Source: Pelodera strongyloides
Taxonomy: Eukaryota; Nematoda; Chromadorea; Rhabditida; Rhabditidae
Reading direction: 5' to 3'
NCBI GenBank assembly: GCA_036852015.1
Contig: JAANDG010000190.1
Coordinates: 174,721 to 238,720 of the forward strand
DNA length: 64,000 nt
Shown here: positions 1 to 13,200 of the stretch, piece after piece
Position numbering within the stretch: the stretch's first letter is position 1
Layout of the letters: each line of letters begins with the position of its first letter
Notes under the pieces: model-generated
The model's input: the letters and a program-made list of their open reading frames with translations, nothing else
Told to the model about the DNA's origin: nothing
Databases searched by the model: none
Program-made: the position numbers and the translations under genes

Positions 1-1239
1 CTAATACTTAAAATGTGCGCCTCGATATGCACTGAACTAAACTAGCCATATTGTATCTAAACTCTTTTCTCGCACACTACTCTGGTTTCCTGGCTTGATA
101 CCTTATCCTCTTGCAAATCATTTACTCGTTTCCTTGTTGTGTCTTTTGGAATACCCGGATACGAGAACTAAGGATAATCTTTTCTTTCTTGGACTGATTA
201 TTATTCTCTCCCTCTCTCTTTATTTTAGACTCTCTTCTTCATCTCTTTCCATCTCTCTCTCTCTCCCTATCTCTCACGCTCTCGCACCGAGCTGAATAGT
301 TGAACCAAAACTGTATCACGTCCTTGGATGTCTTTGCCTAATCACTACACCACTTGGATCACCTTTTCCTAGTTTTCTTTATCCACAAAAAGGCTTCAGC
401 TTAACTTTCCCACAACGTCGACAACTTGTTCTATGGTACTATCTACTATCTTACTGTACTTAGTCAATGTCTTTATTAAAAATACTGTCATTTCTTTTAG
501 CTGGCTTGTGAACTGTGACTCACCGTAGCGTTTTATTTTTCATATCATATTGAATGCAAGACAATAAATGTTAATCAATAAATGACAAGAAAATAAATGT
601 TAATAAATGTTAATCTCAAGGCTCAGTCAGAACTAGCCATCTCTTTTCGTAAAAATACTTTTGTTAAAAAAACTGTTTATTCAGCTTTTGGATGGTCGCT
701 TTGTGTGTAAAACATTCAGATATGTGGATTGTGGACAACGATATTTGAATTTTCGTATCGTACATTCATGTGAAAGATTTAATTAAATTGTCCATTTAAT
801 AATGCATTCACACCAAAATTGTACTCTATATTTACCGATTAGCTGTTACGACTTTTCCCAGTTGTGGGCCAATGAGCGAACTCGTATACGGTGAACTTGT
901 TGGCCGAATCCCAATTTTGATGGATAACCATTTGTGAAACGACCTATTAGTCCCCTAAATTTATTTAGAAGTCACTTACTTTTATGCGTACATTCGTATT
1001 TATGCACTATTTCTCCCTGTTGCAGTTAATTCGAAAGAATACGTATTACATATTGTTACTTGTGGAAACTCGTTGTCTCTATTGTGCACTTCATTTTTTT
1101 TCTGAACTTTTAACTTCTGACATTTGCTATGAGGGACAATATATTCTCGTTATGTTGTTTCAGTGTTTGTACTTTTTTTTCAATAAGTATCACTAATTAT
1201 CAAATTATTTTACCAATTTTCAGGTGTAACCAAGAAAAT
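1..1239. other. Upstream non-coding region, no gene seen
   Basis: AT-rich sequence with a pyrimidine-rich CT stretch at about 195-290. No convincing exon was found on either strand. A good acceptor (TTTTCAG) at 1217-1223 lies 16 nt before the start codon of the PTB-SH2 gene. It may be a trans-splice site or the end of a 5' UTR intron. Confidence 0.6.
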
Positions 1240-4200
1240 ATGGTTTCTAAATTTCTGTCCTCTATATGGGGACGAAAAGGCAAGGACAAGAAGATTCAAG
1301 GACCTCAGGTTCAGGATCAAGCAGCCGAAAAGAACGTAGCTACAGTCCGAATCCCAGATCGACAGAGACCCTACTCTGAGTTTATTTTGTCGCCGACGAT
1401 CCGGGACACTGAGGAGTTCAATTATAGGTTAGTATAGATTACCTTGGTTTCTACTTATACATTCATGTGTTCAGCAATTTACATTACTCATATCCTCATA
1501 TGGATATTTGTTACTCAACCTTCATGCACTTGCCATACCTAATTATTTTTGTGGTCTAATTGTAAGAAGTATTGAGTATTCAATACTGTAACTGAGCAGA
1601 AGAAAACCTTTCTGAGGCCGCATCCACCAACAGTTTTTTTGTCTGGGTGGGGGTCTTATTTGCAGGGTGAGAGTTAATGCCGATCCACCAGCATTTTTAG
1701 CTCTCACTCTCATCAATTTTCCAATCCACCAAAAACTCTAACTCACACCCAGAGTGAGAGGTGTGGTGAGCATTATCTTCCCCCAAGAAATAGGCGGGGG
1801 AGATAAAAAATTAACTCTCACCCAAGCAAAATATTGTAAATTTGACATTTTTTGTTTTATTTTCATATTTAACAATTGTTTCGGAAAGTGATATAAAACA
1901 TATTTATAATAACTAAATAGGAAAATTTCAAGATATTTTTTTGCGATTCACATTTTTATTTTACTGAATAAAAATGTGAATGCCATTTTGAGCAACATTT
2001 TTTATGAATGAGAGCAGTTATATTCATGGCTGAAGGATAACAACAAAAATTGTGAAAAAAAAAACACAAGAAAAAAATTCGGGAAATAAGGTAGAATTGT
2101 ATAAAAGGGAGGGAAATAACGTCGAAGAAGAAATCAATACAATTTTGCTTTTATACAACTGTGAACAACAAGATTTTCGTGTATAATCAATAAATATCAC
2201 GGGTGAAGTGTCAGGTTCACCCGAAACGTTGGTGGATTGCAAAAGGTTGCAAGGTGGACTCTCACCTGGAATACGGAATTACTCTCAACCATTAGCTCTA
2301 ACTCTCATCCTGGGTGAGGGTTACACCCAAAATATGTCTCACTCTCACCCTGGGTGTCACTCTCACCCTCACCCTGGGTGAGAGTTCGTTGGTGGGCCGG
2401 GCCTCTGAATTGTAAATAGCGTAGGGCTTACACGACATCAGTTGGAAAAAGTAACACGGGAAGAAAATTTTTTAACCGGTTATTCCTCGAGGCAGTACTA
2501 GCTAGCTAACTGGTGTCTTGTAGGGGGTTGCGACCCAAGCGACGGGGGCAAACCGTGTCATACCTATCATATAGTGGTTCGTTAAAAATTGCCCTACATA
2601 ATTCTGTGATGTAACCTTCATGGTCCTTAAAATCTCGAGTTATCCTAATCTGCATATGATATTCAGCCCGGTGCCATCTTCATCGTCTGGCACCTCCAGA
2701 TTCTGTACTGCTCTCCTAACTCCGCCCACTTCGTTGTCTAATGGTCGGGCGTCTCCTACTCCAGTGGGCTATCCTGCACCTCAGCGCGCATCTTACTGTC
2801 CTCTGACCCCAGAGAGTTCTCACGCACCATCAACATCGGCTGCCGGGAGTCCGGGAGGTTCAAACTCTTGCTCACATTCTTCTGTATCCAGCTCAAACTA
2901 CGAGCACTCGACTACAAAAGCGCAAACCACAAACGACGAACTACAATCAACAGTTCCGCATTTATCAACACAACAGTGGTTGCAAGGTGAGCTTTCCTTT
3001 AGAAATTTTATTTTTGGGTCCTAATTACTATAATTGTCAGATGCAAAAACTAGTTGATTTTGCCTGGAATAGTGGTGCAAGGTGAGCTTTCCTTTAGAAA
3101 TTTTATTTTTTGGTCCTAATTACTATAATTGTCAGATGCAAAAACTGATTTTACCTGGAACCTGAATTTTACCTGAATATAAACGTGCAAAAGTTTTCTG
3201 AATGTGAAAATAATATGTTTTGTGGAAATTTGAGATTTCAAATTACTTGACCCACATTCTAAAGTGACGCAATTCATGATCTTTCATAGAAAACACGTAG
3301 AGGCCCGGAAGTTAATTCAGCTACTTATAGAACTGCACCGTCAACTGGGAAGGCAAACGACGTTAGAAGAAGAAGACGAAATGCTTCTCAAATCAACGCA
3401 ATCTGATAGTTGGGAGGTTCAGGTCGGTATTCTCTTACTAAGCATTACACAGTCTTTCGTCACCAAGTCTAATAGTTTTTCTGGAACATTGTAAATATTA
3501 ACCTTAATTAATTAAACGAAGAATATTATTATTATATCAGTCAGTTATTTGAAAGCAATCAACATAACATTCAAAACTGTTTTTTTCATCACCGGAATTT
3601 AGATTTCAAATCAGTTCTTACTTGCCCTACACTACATTCAATTCCCTAACCTAATCCTTCGACAGACGAGGACCAATTCTCTAAAGACCTTTTCTTTATT
3701 GTAGAGTCTTTAATCCTCCGCTTCTTTCTAAACTGCGGTCCGAAGTCCGAAGTCAATTTGGACCATCTTAAACAGTGTATTTGAATTAACATAAGACAAC
3801 TAAAATACTACTAGGAAAAGCACGTGCAAAAATGTTGTTCAAAATGCTCAACATCTACCAGCGAAGTAATGAATACCAGAGTGCAAAATCTGCAAAACCA
3901 AGTAGCGCTTCTCAAACAAACAGTGCTAGATTATGCATGTGCATAAAATAAAACTATAATTATTCTTCACACAACACATTATCAAATCATTTATGTTTCC
4001 TAAAACACAGCCAGTTTTCTCTAACTGTGCATTTTGCCGTACGCTTTACCACCATGAACTGTCTGTAAATTCTTTGAGAGAATTAAGCCTATTTCTTTAG
4101 TTACCCAACAAAAGTCTCATTATTTTCTGGTCAATTGTTTCTTTTGAATAGTTGATAGCCGATTGACCTTGTTACAATATATGTGTTTGTAATATGATAC

Positions 4201-7200
4201 ATTCACTTTGTCATTGTGTGTTATAAGCCGCCGCGCTAGCAATGCGAACGGTTAAGGTGTGCCTTTTTGAATTACCATTCTCGTAGGGCGGTGTTGCCTG
4301 AGTAACTTGATATCTTAAAGGTAGAGAGAATCACATATGTATCGATGGTCTCAACCTTTTCTGCTAGTCACAGAAGAAAATATTTCTTAATCTAATTACA
4401 GTTTCTTGTTTTTTGTTCCTTCGAGATATCTGGTAGAACATTGTTGAACCATTTTAAATAGCTGACTATCTACTTCGGCATTCTGCGCAAATATTACTCA
4501 CAATAAAAAGTTGGTTGGCAGGGTTTGGTAAAGGTGAAAAAGCCAAAAGCTTTCTTTGTTCATTGCCACACGCTTGCCATTCATAAATTAAAGCGAAGAA
4601 TGGCGGTCCCGAAGAAGTACGCAGACACTTACTCATTCCAACCATAACTTTTACAGCAAATATAACGTTCTTTTGGACGATATACTTCCGTTCAAATCAG
4701 TTGTGCATCAAAGAGGTATAACGGCTGGTTTTTGAAACGTATGCTGGATCTCGTATTCCCAAGTGGTGTATGCAAACGACTGCGTGATATTGCGCGATTT
4801 TCTTGGTCTAATTATATTCACTTATATATACAACATTTGAGAATCCATTTGTCCAACTAGGTTTCAAAAACCGGTTGTTACGTCGCTTTAAAGCGAAATA
4901 TCGGAAACACATCGAGTTCACCAGCCTTCTTATGCAGCTTATGCAAATGAACATAAATTAGAAAAAAAACCCGGGATAAATTCGAGCAACTATGCATAAA
5001 TACGTAAGAATTCAGTTGTCCACGATGAGTTTCAAAAACCGGCTCGTTCGCTTTAAGGTAACTAAGGTTTGGTTTCATTATACTAACAAGGAATAAATCC
5101 AAAAATTGAATCGCAAGTTCAGACTCCTACAGTAGGCAGCCAAGCATAGAGATTACTCTGTCATCTGGCCTTCGCAGGTGTTTTTTCTAGAATGCAACCA
5201 GCCGGGTACCATATTCCCACTCTAGTCTAGTATACATCTTTAGCAATCAATCAATTGAGGTTTGGATAAATCGCCCTTTGTCACATTGGGGGACTAACTT
5301 TTGTCACATTGGGATTTATATAGGTAGAGAAAAATGTATAGTAATTTATATTTAAAAGAATGATGCTTGGACAGCTTGGACACGGAGATTTCATGTTGAC
5401 ACAACAAAAGAACAATTTGTTGCGTTTTAGTCTTGACATAATCTATTAACTAGTGATCCTAGATACGAGATTTATTATTTTGTCTATGTGTGAATCTTAC
5501 TGTTTACACATGAGGTGTGAAATGAACCATTCTAGAGCAAGTATATGCAATGAATCTTCATTACTTATGCAAACATAATACGACGATTGTTGCAATAATC
5601 GCATTCTTATATTAGGTCATAGGACCACTCTTGACACCGGCTTAGGGTTAAAATGTGCAATTGTCATTCAGAAGATTAAGGAATGATCAAGGAATGATCA
5701 TCTTATTATATAAAGGAGAAGAGTTTGTTTGTGCCCAAACGTTTTTCTACGTTTCAGGCGTTTGGAAATAGGCCAACTTTTCGCAAGTTTTTCGCTGGTT
5801 CTACATATATAAATATGTAGTACATGTTAGATGTTAATATATTCATGTTTGCGTGTGAATTAAGTCGTACGTCATCCTTTTTGAATTGTATTTGTGCACT
5901 GATGCCTTATTCCTAACTAGACTCCGCAACGTTTTTCAATAATTTCTTTGTTCGTAGTGAAAATTATGGTTAAATTCCATGTTCCAACGGATTTTTGCTC
6001 GCTAACTGGATGCGGACTTGGATTTTCTTATAACCAAAAAGTGGCGTGAATTTAGTCACCACCTTGTTTACATTATTTTCATTTGTTTACTTTGAATATC
6101 GTATGTGTATGCTTACACCTTACCGCAGGCTAGTTGGTACTATTTCCGTACCAGTTAGTTTATTTTCCCCAGAAATACCACCCGGGACCACCCGCTGTGG
6201 ATAGAGGGAGATGAGCCGGATATCTACGTTCTTATATATATCTAGAGAACATACATATATCTATAACAATTCACCAATACCAATAATGGGGATGCGTAAC
6301 ACGGGTAACGTGTTTCTGAAGTGGAGCTCCAACAAAGCCATTTATGAGAATTAAGTTCATGAGCACGTTTTTTTTCCATTAATACTTTTTGCATGCGGAG
6401 TTTTCGTGAAACTTTGAGGGCGTTTCACAGTGACATCAACAGATGACCAACATATGCGAATTATTCTGTGATTATTTGTTATTATTTTATATTTCAGTAC
6501 CTCGGTTCGTTCCCGATTTCGAATACAAACGCTGAGCACGTGTCTTACCGACTCGACAAGTTCAAGCCTCTTCCTCCGTTTAGAAGTGTGCAGCTGTCAC
6601 TCTCAGTTCTTGGCGTCAAAGTCTCTCAAGAGGTATGCAGTTTACAAATTATAATATTTATTATTATATTAGGTTTTATTGGGGGTACTATTATATGTTA
6701 TGTATACCTTCTTCGATATGTTTTTACAAAAAACAGCTATTCGCTGTGTGCCCAATGATGTAGACCCTAAAACCCTAACACCCACATTATCTCCTAAAAG
6801 TCTTGCGCAAAGGTTACTTGTCATACATATACAGTACTTTCACCCTTGACCATAGTTCGCAGTTCGCATACTCATTTACTCATCCATTGTCTTTTCAAAT
6901 AGACAATTCACCACCTTTCCAGTTCCATGTTCAACATCACCATCCGTATTTAATCCAGTTCCTTTCCTAATCCTCTGTTATTTCTGGATGAATGCTCTTT
7001 TCTTAAGCCTGCTTGGTTGTCACAGGTGTCTTTTCTGTCTATGTCTTCGGACGCTTTTTTTTGAAAAGGTCAGAACGGGTCATGGTTGGTCACATTCCTT
7101 GAGACTAATGAGGGAAATGGTATGGTCAGGGTACCCACCGTCGGTAACATGTGCGCAACAGATGTGGTTAATTACCAGTCTTGAGTGATTTCTTACTTCA

Positions 7201-10200
7201 TTTACGACTGGTACAAGCTCGTCGAGATCAAAAGAAACTAGAATAAGAGGGGGGCTCACGTTGTGAGCAAGATTCGAACTCGACTGAATTGAGTTAGGTT
7301 TTACAACAGGTTGTTGGTATGTGTGACATTCAAATTAAAGTTAGTACGTACCATGAAATATCCGGAAACATCACGTTGCTAACATGTTCCATAACTGTTT
7401 ATATCATGTTTAGGTGTAATTTATGAATTGCTTGCAAGTAAACCATCAATGCACGTTTCCACATTGAGATCTCTCTCGCTAATGGTAATCATTGTTCTCG
7501 AACATATGCACCATTGCGGTACCATAGCTAGAGCCCGTGGTGAATAATTAATGAGGATGCGGGCATGGCTTGCACAATTACCCCTACAGTTGAAAATTTC
7601 AAAAGTCGTGCGCACTCATCTTTTGGCATGGAGTATTACTCCATTTTCTCAAATGAACTGGCACAATGTCCTGTAATGATTTTAATGATGTAATTGTAAG
7701 CCTCTTTCGATTTTGGTGCAGGAAAAGTTTAATCCATGTTGCTTCCTTCTAATTTTGCTCTGAGTCAACAAACCGAATTGCTGATAAATATCAGCTTCAA
7801 TAATTCAAATTATTTGCCCTGTTCCCATGGCTAGGACCCAGTTTCCGCATATTATAAACCGAGCAGGGTTACAGTCATTAGATACACTCCTTTATGCCGC
7901 AATATAGCCACCATACCGCATCCTGCCGTTTGAATTCGCCGACTTTAACGGATCCGAATCGCACGCACAATGCTATGTAATGATTTTAATGAGCGAAGGA
8001 TGCGCTTGCGCAATATGAGAAGGCTATTGTTACTATTGTTATTGTTATGGTTTGGGAGCCGGTACGAGTTCATGAAGGAAGAGTTTATCACAAGATTTTG
8101 TTCGGCAAATTGACGGCGAACGCTTTGCTGATTTAAACTATGTTTTTTTTTCCACACAATTGAAGCCAGTCGAAGACATTGGTGTGTCATGGGGTTTCCA
8201 AGTATCCCGAAAATTCGGTGTGATTCTGTCAATACTACCGTATTTCTGCAAGAAACGCATAATATCATATGAAAAAAAAAATATTCTCGTGTAGTTCCAA
8301 AATACTGTAAATTTTCACCATACTTGGAAACCCCATAAATAGTAAAATATTTCGAACTGGGAAGCTAATTAAAGCGGTATAACAACCGGTTTTTGAAACG
8401 TATATTGGACGCTGAATTTCCATACTGAGTATGCAAATAGCTGCGAGATCCAACAAGATTTTTTATTCGTATTATTTCATTTGCACGCAACATATGGATA
8501 TGGGAATGCTGGTGTGCATCATACGTTTCAAAAATCGGACGTTATCGCTTTGTATTATGCGACAAAACTTTGCAAGCACACAGTACAAAATAGTAAACTC
8601 TATTACTCATGAGCTGGGAACGAGGTTGATTATTGTTACACATATTCCAGAGTAATTGCTTGTCGTTTGGGATTTCTTATGTTTTACATACCTCTAGTAT
8701 TTCCCGCAACATTCAAACCAAAAGCTTTCTGTTGCTTTCGCAATCGAGTAGCCAATCTGGGTGTATGAATTTATATCCAGAGATGCGTTGTGTAGATAAG
8801 CGGAGCTATTTGATTGAACTGGTTTCCTTCCGCATACCCTGGCATTGGTGCAATGCCTTAGGGAATTTTGAGGATCCGGTCAAAGAGGAGTATCAATGTT
8901 TATTCAATCATTTTTCCTTGGTACCTACCCTTAGTGCCTGTATTCAGCACCGCAGTCAGGCGGTACACTATATTACTTTGTTATATTTTTTCAGAAAGTT
9001 CTCCTCGCTCACTCTCTGCGTCGTGTTTTGAGTGTCGTAACACGAGGCAGCGTCAACGAGGTAAAACGATAAAAATTTTTTTAAATTTATGATAGCCGGT
9101 TTAAAACGTATGATAGCCGGTTTTGAAGCGTATTCCGGATAAGTAGTTTCTTAATTATGTTGCTTCTTATTATGCTTAAACTCCCAAACTTTGCCCAAAC
9201 AACAGTCTGAAGTCTAAGTCCAGAGAAAAAAATAATTATGTCGGTTTGTTTTTCAGATAGCATACATCGCCGTCGAACCTGCTGGGCAAACGTATCGAAG
9301 GCAATGTCATGTCTTCAGAACAAAGGAAATATTTGAGGTATCGTAGTATTCACGTATGATAGTCGGGTTTGAAGCGTATTCCGGACGCTGTATTTCGCTG
9401 CATTGTATGCAAATTACTACGCGATAACTGCGCGATGCAGCTGTCCAAAATACGTTTCAAAGGTTGTCGTTATATCGTTTTAAGAACCTGGAATCCTTAA
9501 AATCTGTTAGGTTCTACCATAAAATCATAAAGCAACTTTTGCAATGTACATACTTGTTGGGTTTTTTCGCAGATGCAAACTACCATCTCCAAACACTTAT
9601 ACTCGTAATAAAATACCTGCGCATCTCCGTTCAATTTGGCGATCTGCATATCCTGTTGCCCAAATTAGGCCCATTAGTTATGACACAACTTAAGTGGATG
9701 GCGTACGAATTTAGTGTAGGCAGCCGGTGAAGAACCCGTCCTTAGTGAAAACATTGCGCAAATAGCGACCTGTTGCTACTCTATCTGTCAGCTCTACGTC
9801 TCACTTCTCACTCGGAGTGTCCACATAGTGGGTAGTTTTAATACCTTGAATGGCACTTATAACTTATAACACCATTCTAAATTCTATCTTCTTAAGTTGT
9901 ATCTGAATACTCTAACAATAGAAAGTGACTTATTACATTTTGGGAATACCGAGCCAGGGTCACATTGAAGCTGCAAGAGAGGGGTCCAGTAATATTTCTG
10001 TATCATATCCTATCAGTCATGAGCCTGGGGGTTTATTAAAAAATGAAGTTCTCTTGAGCTGTCTAACCCAATTTCCTTTCGTGAAAGATTTGATACAGGT
10101 GCATGTCCTAGATGTCGGCCTCTTTCAGCTAACTGGCCCCAGATTTTGAGTTACGCAGTTACGCATGTTCAATGGTACTTAAGTATTACGTGAGTGGAGT

Positions 10201-13200
10201 GTAAAATAAACAGTGCTTGAGACCGCCTTTTACCTGCAAAATACACACGCTAAGTGATTGTAGCCTATTCTTGGCACATTTTCATTTGTACTCTACGAGA
10301 GTGGATTTACTGAAACTTTGAGTTTACTGTGCCGTGCACTGAGGTTTCTGTGTAGTTTATTTCCACGTTGTGCAATTGTGTAATTTATTTACACGTTATT
10401 GGTTATTCTATAAAGCAGAAGAAACACTTGATTACCCATGGCTTGGCTTGGGGTTACGAGCTAATTTATAATGGATTTACGGTTTTTGCTTCTCTCATTT
10501 TCGTCAACCTTTTTCGACGTGGCTGTCCATTTAGCCAGATGTTCTTGGTTTTTTCGTAAAACGTCTAGCTTCTAACATAAACCATCATCTTTTTGAGACC
10601 TTGGAGTTTTGGAGAAAATATATCCGAAATCATCTAAAGTTCGAAAATTCTTAGGGCACCACGCATTGGGGTTAAGTTCAGTGCATCCATCTTCTCTCAA
10701 ACAAGTGTATTAGGAAAAATGTACCAACAATCTGAATCCAGTATTTATCTTAAGATCAATAATTATTTCCTCACACAAATAAAAATATTCCCAATCTGCG
10801 TGTGTTATTCGATAATTCTTTTCTAAACGAGAGTCCTTGAAAATTTTCTATCTTTCGTTTCTCTTCCATTTTCGACATTAGACATTAGACTGCAGGGCAG
10901 ATGTCCACCCCAACACAGACCTCAAGGAAACCCCTTTTTCATTTTAGTGAGACGCTATTTTTCAAAGTTGAATGCCTTTTCGTAGCCTATAACCAAAGAA
11001 AACTTTGTTTTCGTATTTTTTTTTGTCCCAGCCTCAGCGCTTTGTTCATTTTATAACTCGCAAACATTGCCGTTTAGTTTCCGTTTCCTTGCTTATTAAG
11101 TTTGCTTTTGAACAAAAGATTTTTTGTTTTTATTCGTGATTCATCACGTCGGCATATATTTTCGTCGGAAATATATTTTTGCTGTCTCGTCTTACACAAT
11201 AGTTCGTTTGGTTTGCTTTATAAACGCATTTCTTCCTTTGATTGTTTTTGTATAGAATATTTTTTTGAATTTTCAATTATACACGCTTAGAAGTAAAAGA
11301 CTTGGCATGTAGATTGCATAAAGACCATTGATTTATGGATGCGATAAATTGGACTTTATTAGGCGAAGTAATGACCTCATAAACAGGAATAGACACGGTT
11401 ATCGAGGAAATTACAAGTCACTCACTTAAACGATTTGGGGCACGCAATTAGTTTAAATTTTTAAAGGCATGGAAAATGAGCGCATCATACATATTGATGC
11501 AAAGACTAAAAATAATATACTCTCAAATTTTACCGACCCTTTAAATGTTAGCGATGCTGCTAACTGGAGAGATGTATCACCATAACATATACTGTTTTTT
11601 TTTTGAAGATTTTTTTTATTCCGGCGTGCGCATCTGCTTTTACTACAGATGTATTAGTTTACGACCTCAAGCATATGTAACGGGGTTAAGGGCTTGCTTG
11701 CGGACTCCCTCCTTTAGTTTAACCAACATAATTATTTACCCAACGATAATTAGTGGTTTGAATAACTAGAAGATACCCAAATGGTTCAAGCAAGGGATTA
11801 GCGATTTAATGTGTGTATAATATTTTTTTCAAATTTATTGAGATATGCATCAACATTTTATATGATGTGGGCGTTGTGTTGTGGAGAGAAAGTTTGGCTG
11901 TCCATTGAGTAAAAGAATCCAGTAGGTTTCCCCATCCGGAAACTCAACTTCGAACACAACGTCCATTCATATGTATACGTATTAACAAATTCGGTCATGA
12001 CATGCTCCTTGGACGAATATAAGATATTTGAATTTGAACTTTCCCTATATGAACTTTCATTTTTTTTGGTACTTTTTCCAGATTTTTGACAGTGAGTCTC
12101 TTCTATTTTTGAAAGGTCAAACGTGGTCCGTGGCTCATGCACAAAAATTATGAAGTCACCTTTTTTTGCAATGGGTACGACTCACTTTGTTTGCGGAACA
12201 CAAAAGTTCAAATGTTGGTATAGAGCCTTTGAATGTGTAGCCACGAACACGAGCTATCAAATAATTGTGATTAATCATCAAGCAGCAATTATTGAAATTC
12301 AAACAGATAAATAAATAAAATAAAAATTGTTCTCCAAATGAAGGTTTCACTAAGCAGGCGAATCATTACTTCCCTTGGAAATTAGATTGGAAATTAGAAA
12401 CAAAAAACAGTCACATGAATTTTCAACGTATTGCATTAGTTAACGGCCATTCCACTAGTGTTCCTGATGTTTTCTTCACTGTTCTTTCTAAGCTTAGCAA
12501 TGGTCGTGAACTAACATCTAACAGAAAGAAATGTCTGGTCGTAGGCCACATCATCTTGTATGCAAACAGTGTTCACCAGGTTCTGCGGCAAATCGGCATT
12601 CTTATTCTCTGTAGATGATTATACAACGTACACGTTTAGTAGCTGCATTCCCATGCATTATATAGCTGCATTCCCATGCATTATATGCAAAAAATCTACC
12701 CCAATTCGACCCCAGCATAAATTTAAAAATTTATTAGCATAAGCATACACCCATATGGGTGGAAATCAATAGAAGTACCAATAAACTGCAATAATAATGA
12801 GAAGTAAAGTACAAATTAATAAAATAACGATGTATCAATAACAACAAGTAACAATATTAACAATTTAAGCATAACAATATACATAAGAATGCAGTTATTC
12901 GCCGTACGTTTCAAAGACCGGCCGTATTGCTACTATTGAAAAAACTGCTCTTGAAATATTTTATTTTGATTCCTAATTTCAGGTCGCAGAAATAGAACAG
13001 TCTCTGGGCGCGTGCTTCCAAGCTGCCTACTTGGCTAGAAAGGGAAGTGCTGCCGCAGCAAATAGGTCTGACGCGCAGCGATCCGCTTCAACAGCGCATC
13101 TTCCGCGCAGCACGCCAAGAGGATTCAGAAACTCGGTCGCCTGTACACCAACAAGGAAAAGCACGTCAATTCTCCCACACGTTGATACACCAATGGCGGT

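Larger units (their letters stand above)
3423..6497. other. Large intron of the adaptor gene
   Basis: About 3.1 kb. It holds two small family-4 palindromic elements at 4711-5057 and otherwise AT-rich sequence. No convincing exon was found on either strand. Confidence 0.6.
3411..13100 (+). other. PTB domain segment of the adaptor (four exons)
   Basis: The domain is built from the end of exon 3 and exons 4-6. It opens with WEVQYLGS, the usual first strand of PTB domains (x-V-x-Y-L-G-S). SVQLSLSVLGVKV follows, then the strand CHVFRT (compare CHVFRC in Shc and Dab families). It closes with the amphipathic helix IEQSLGACFQAAYLAR, the position of the conserved helix-capping Phe. It should bind NPxY-type peptides, with or without phosphorylation. 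Confidence 0.85.

Noticed and set aside
4226..4310. Possible tRNA or SINE start (GCTAGCAATGCGAACGGTTAAGG)
   Set aside because: An A-box-like stretch only; no B box or cloverleaf could be drawn.
8633..9092. 132-codon plus-strand open frame between PTB exons
   Set aside because: It is not in phase with the flanking exons and no protein motif is visible.
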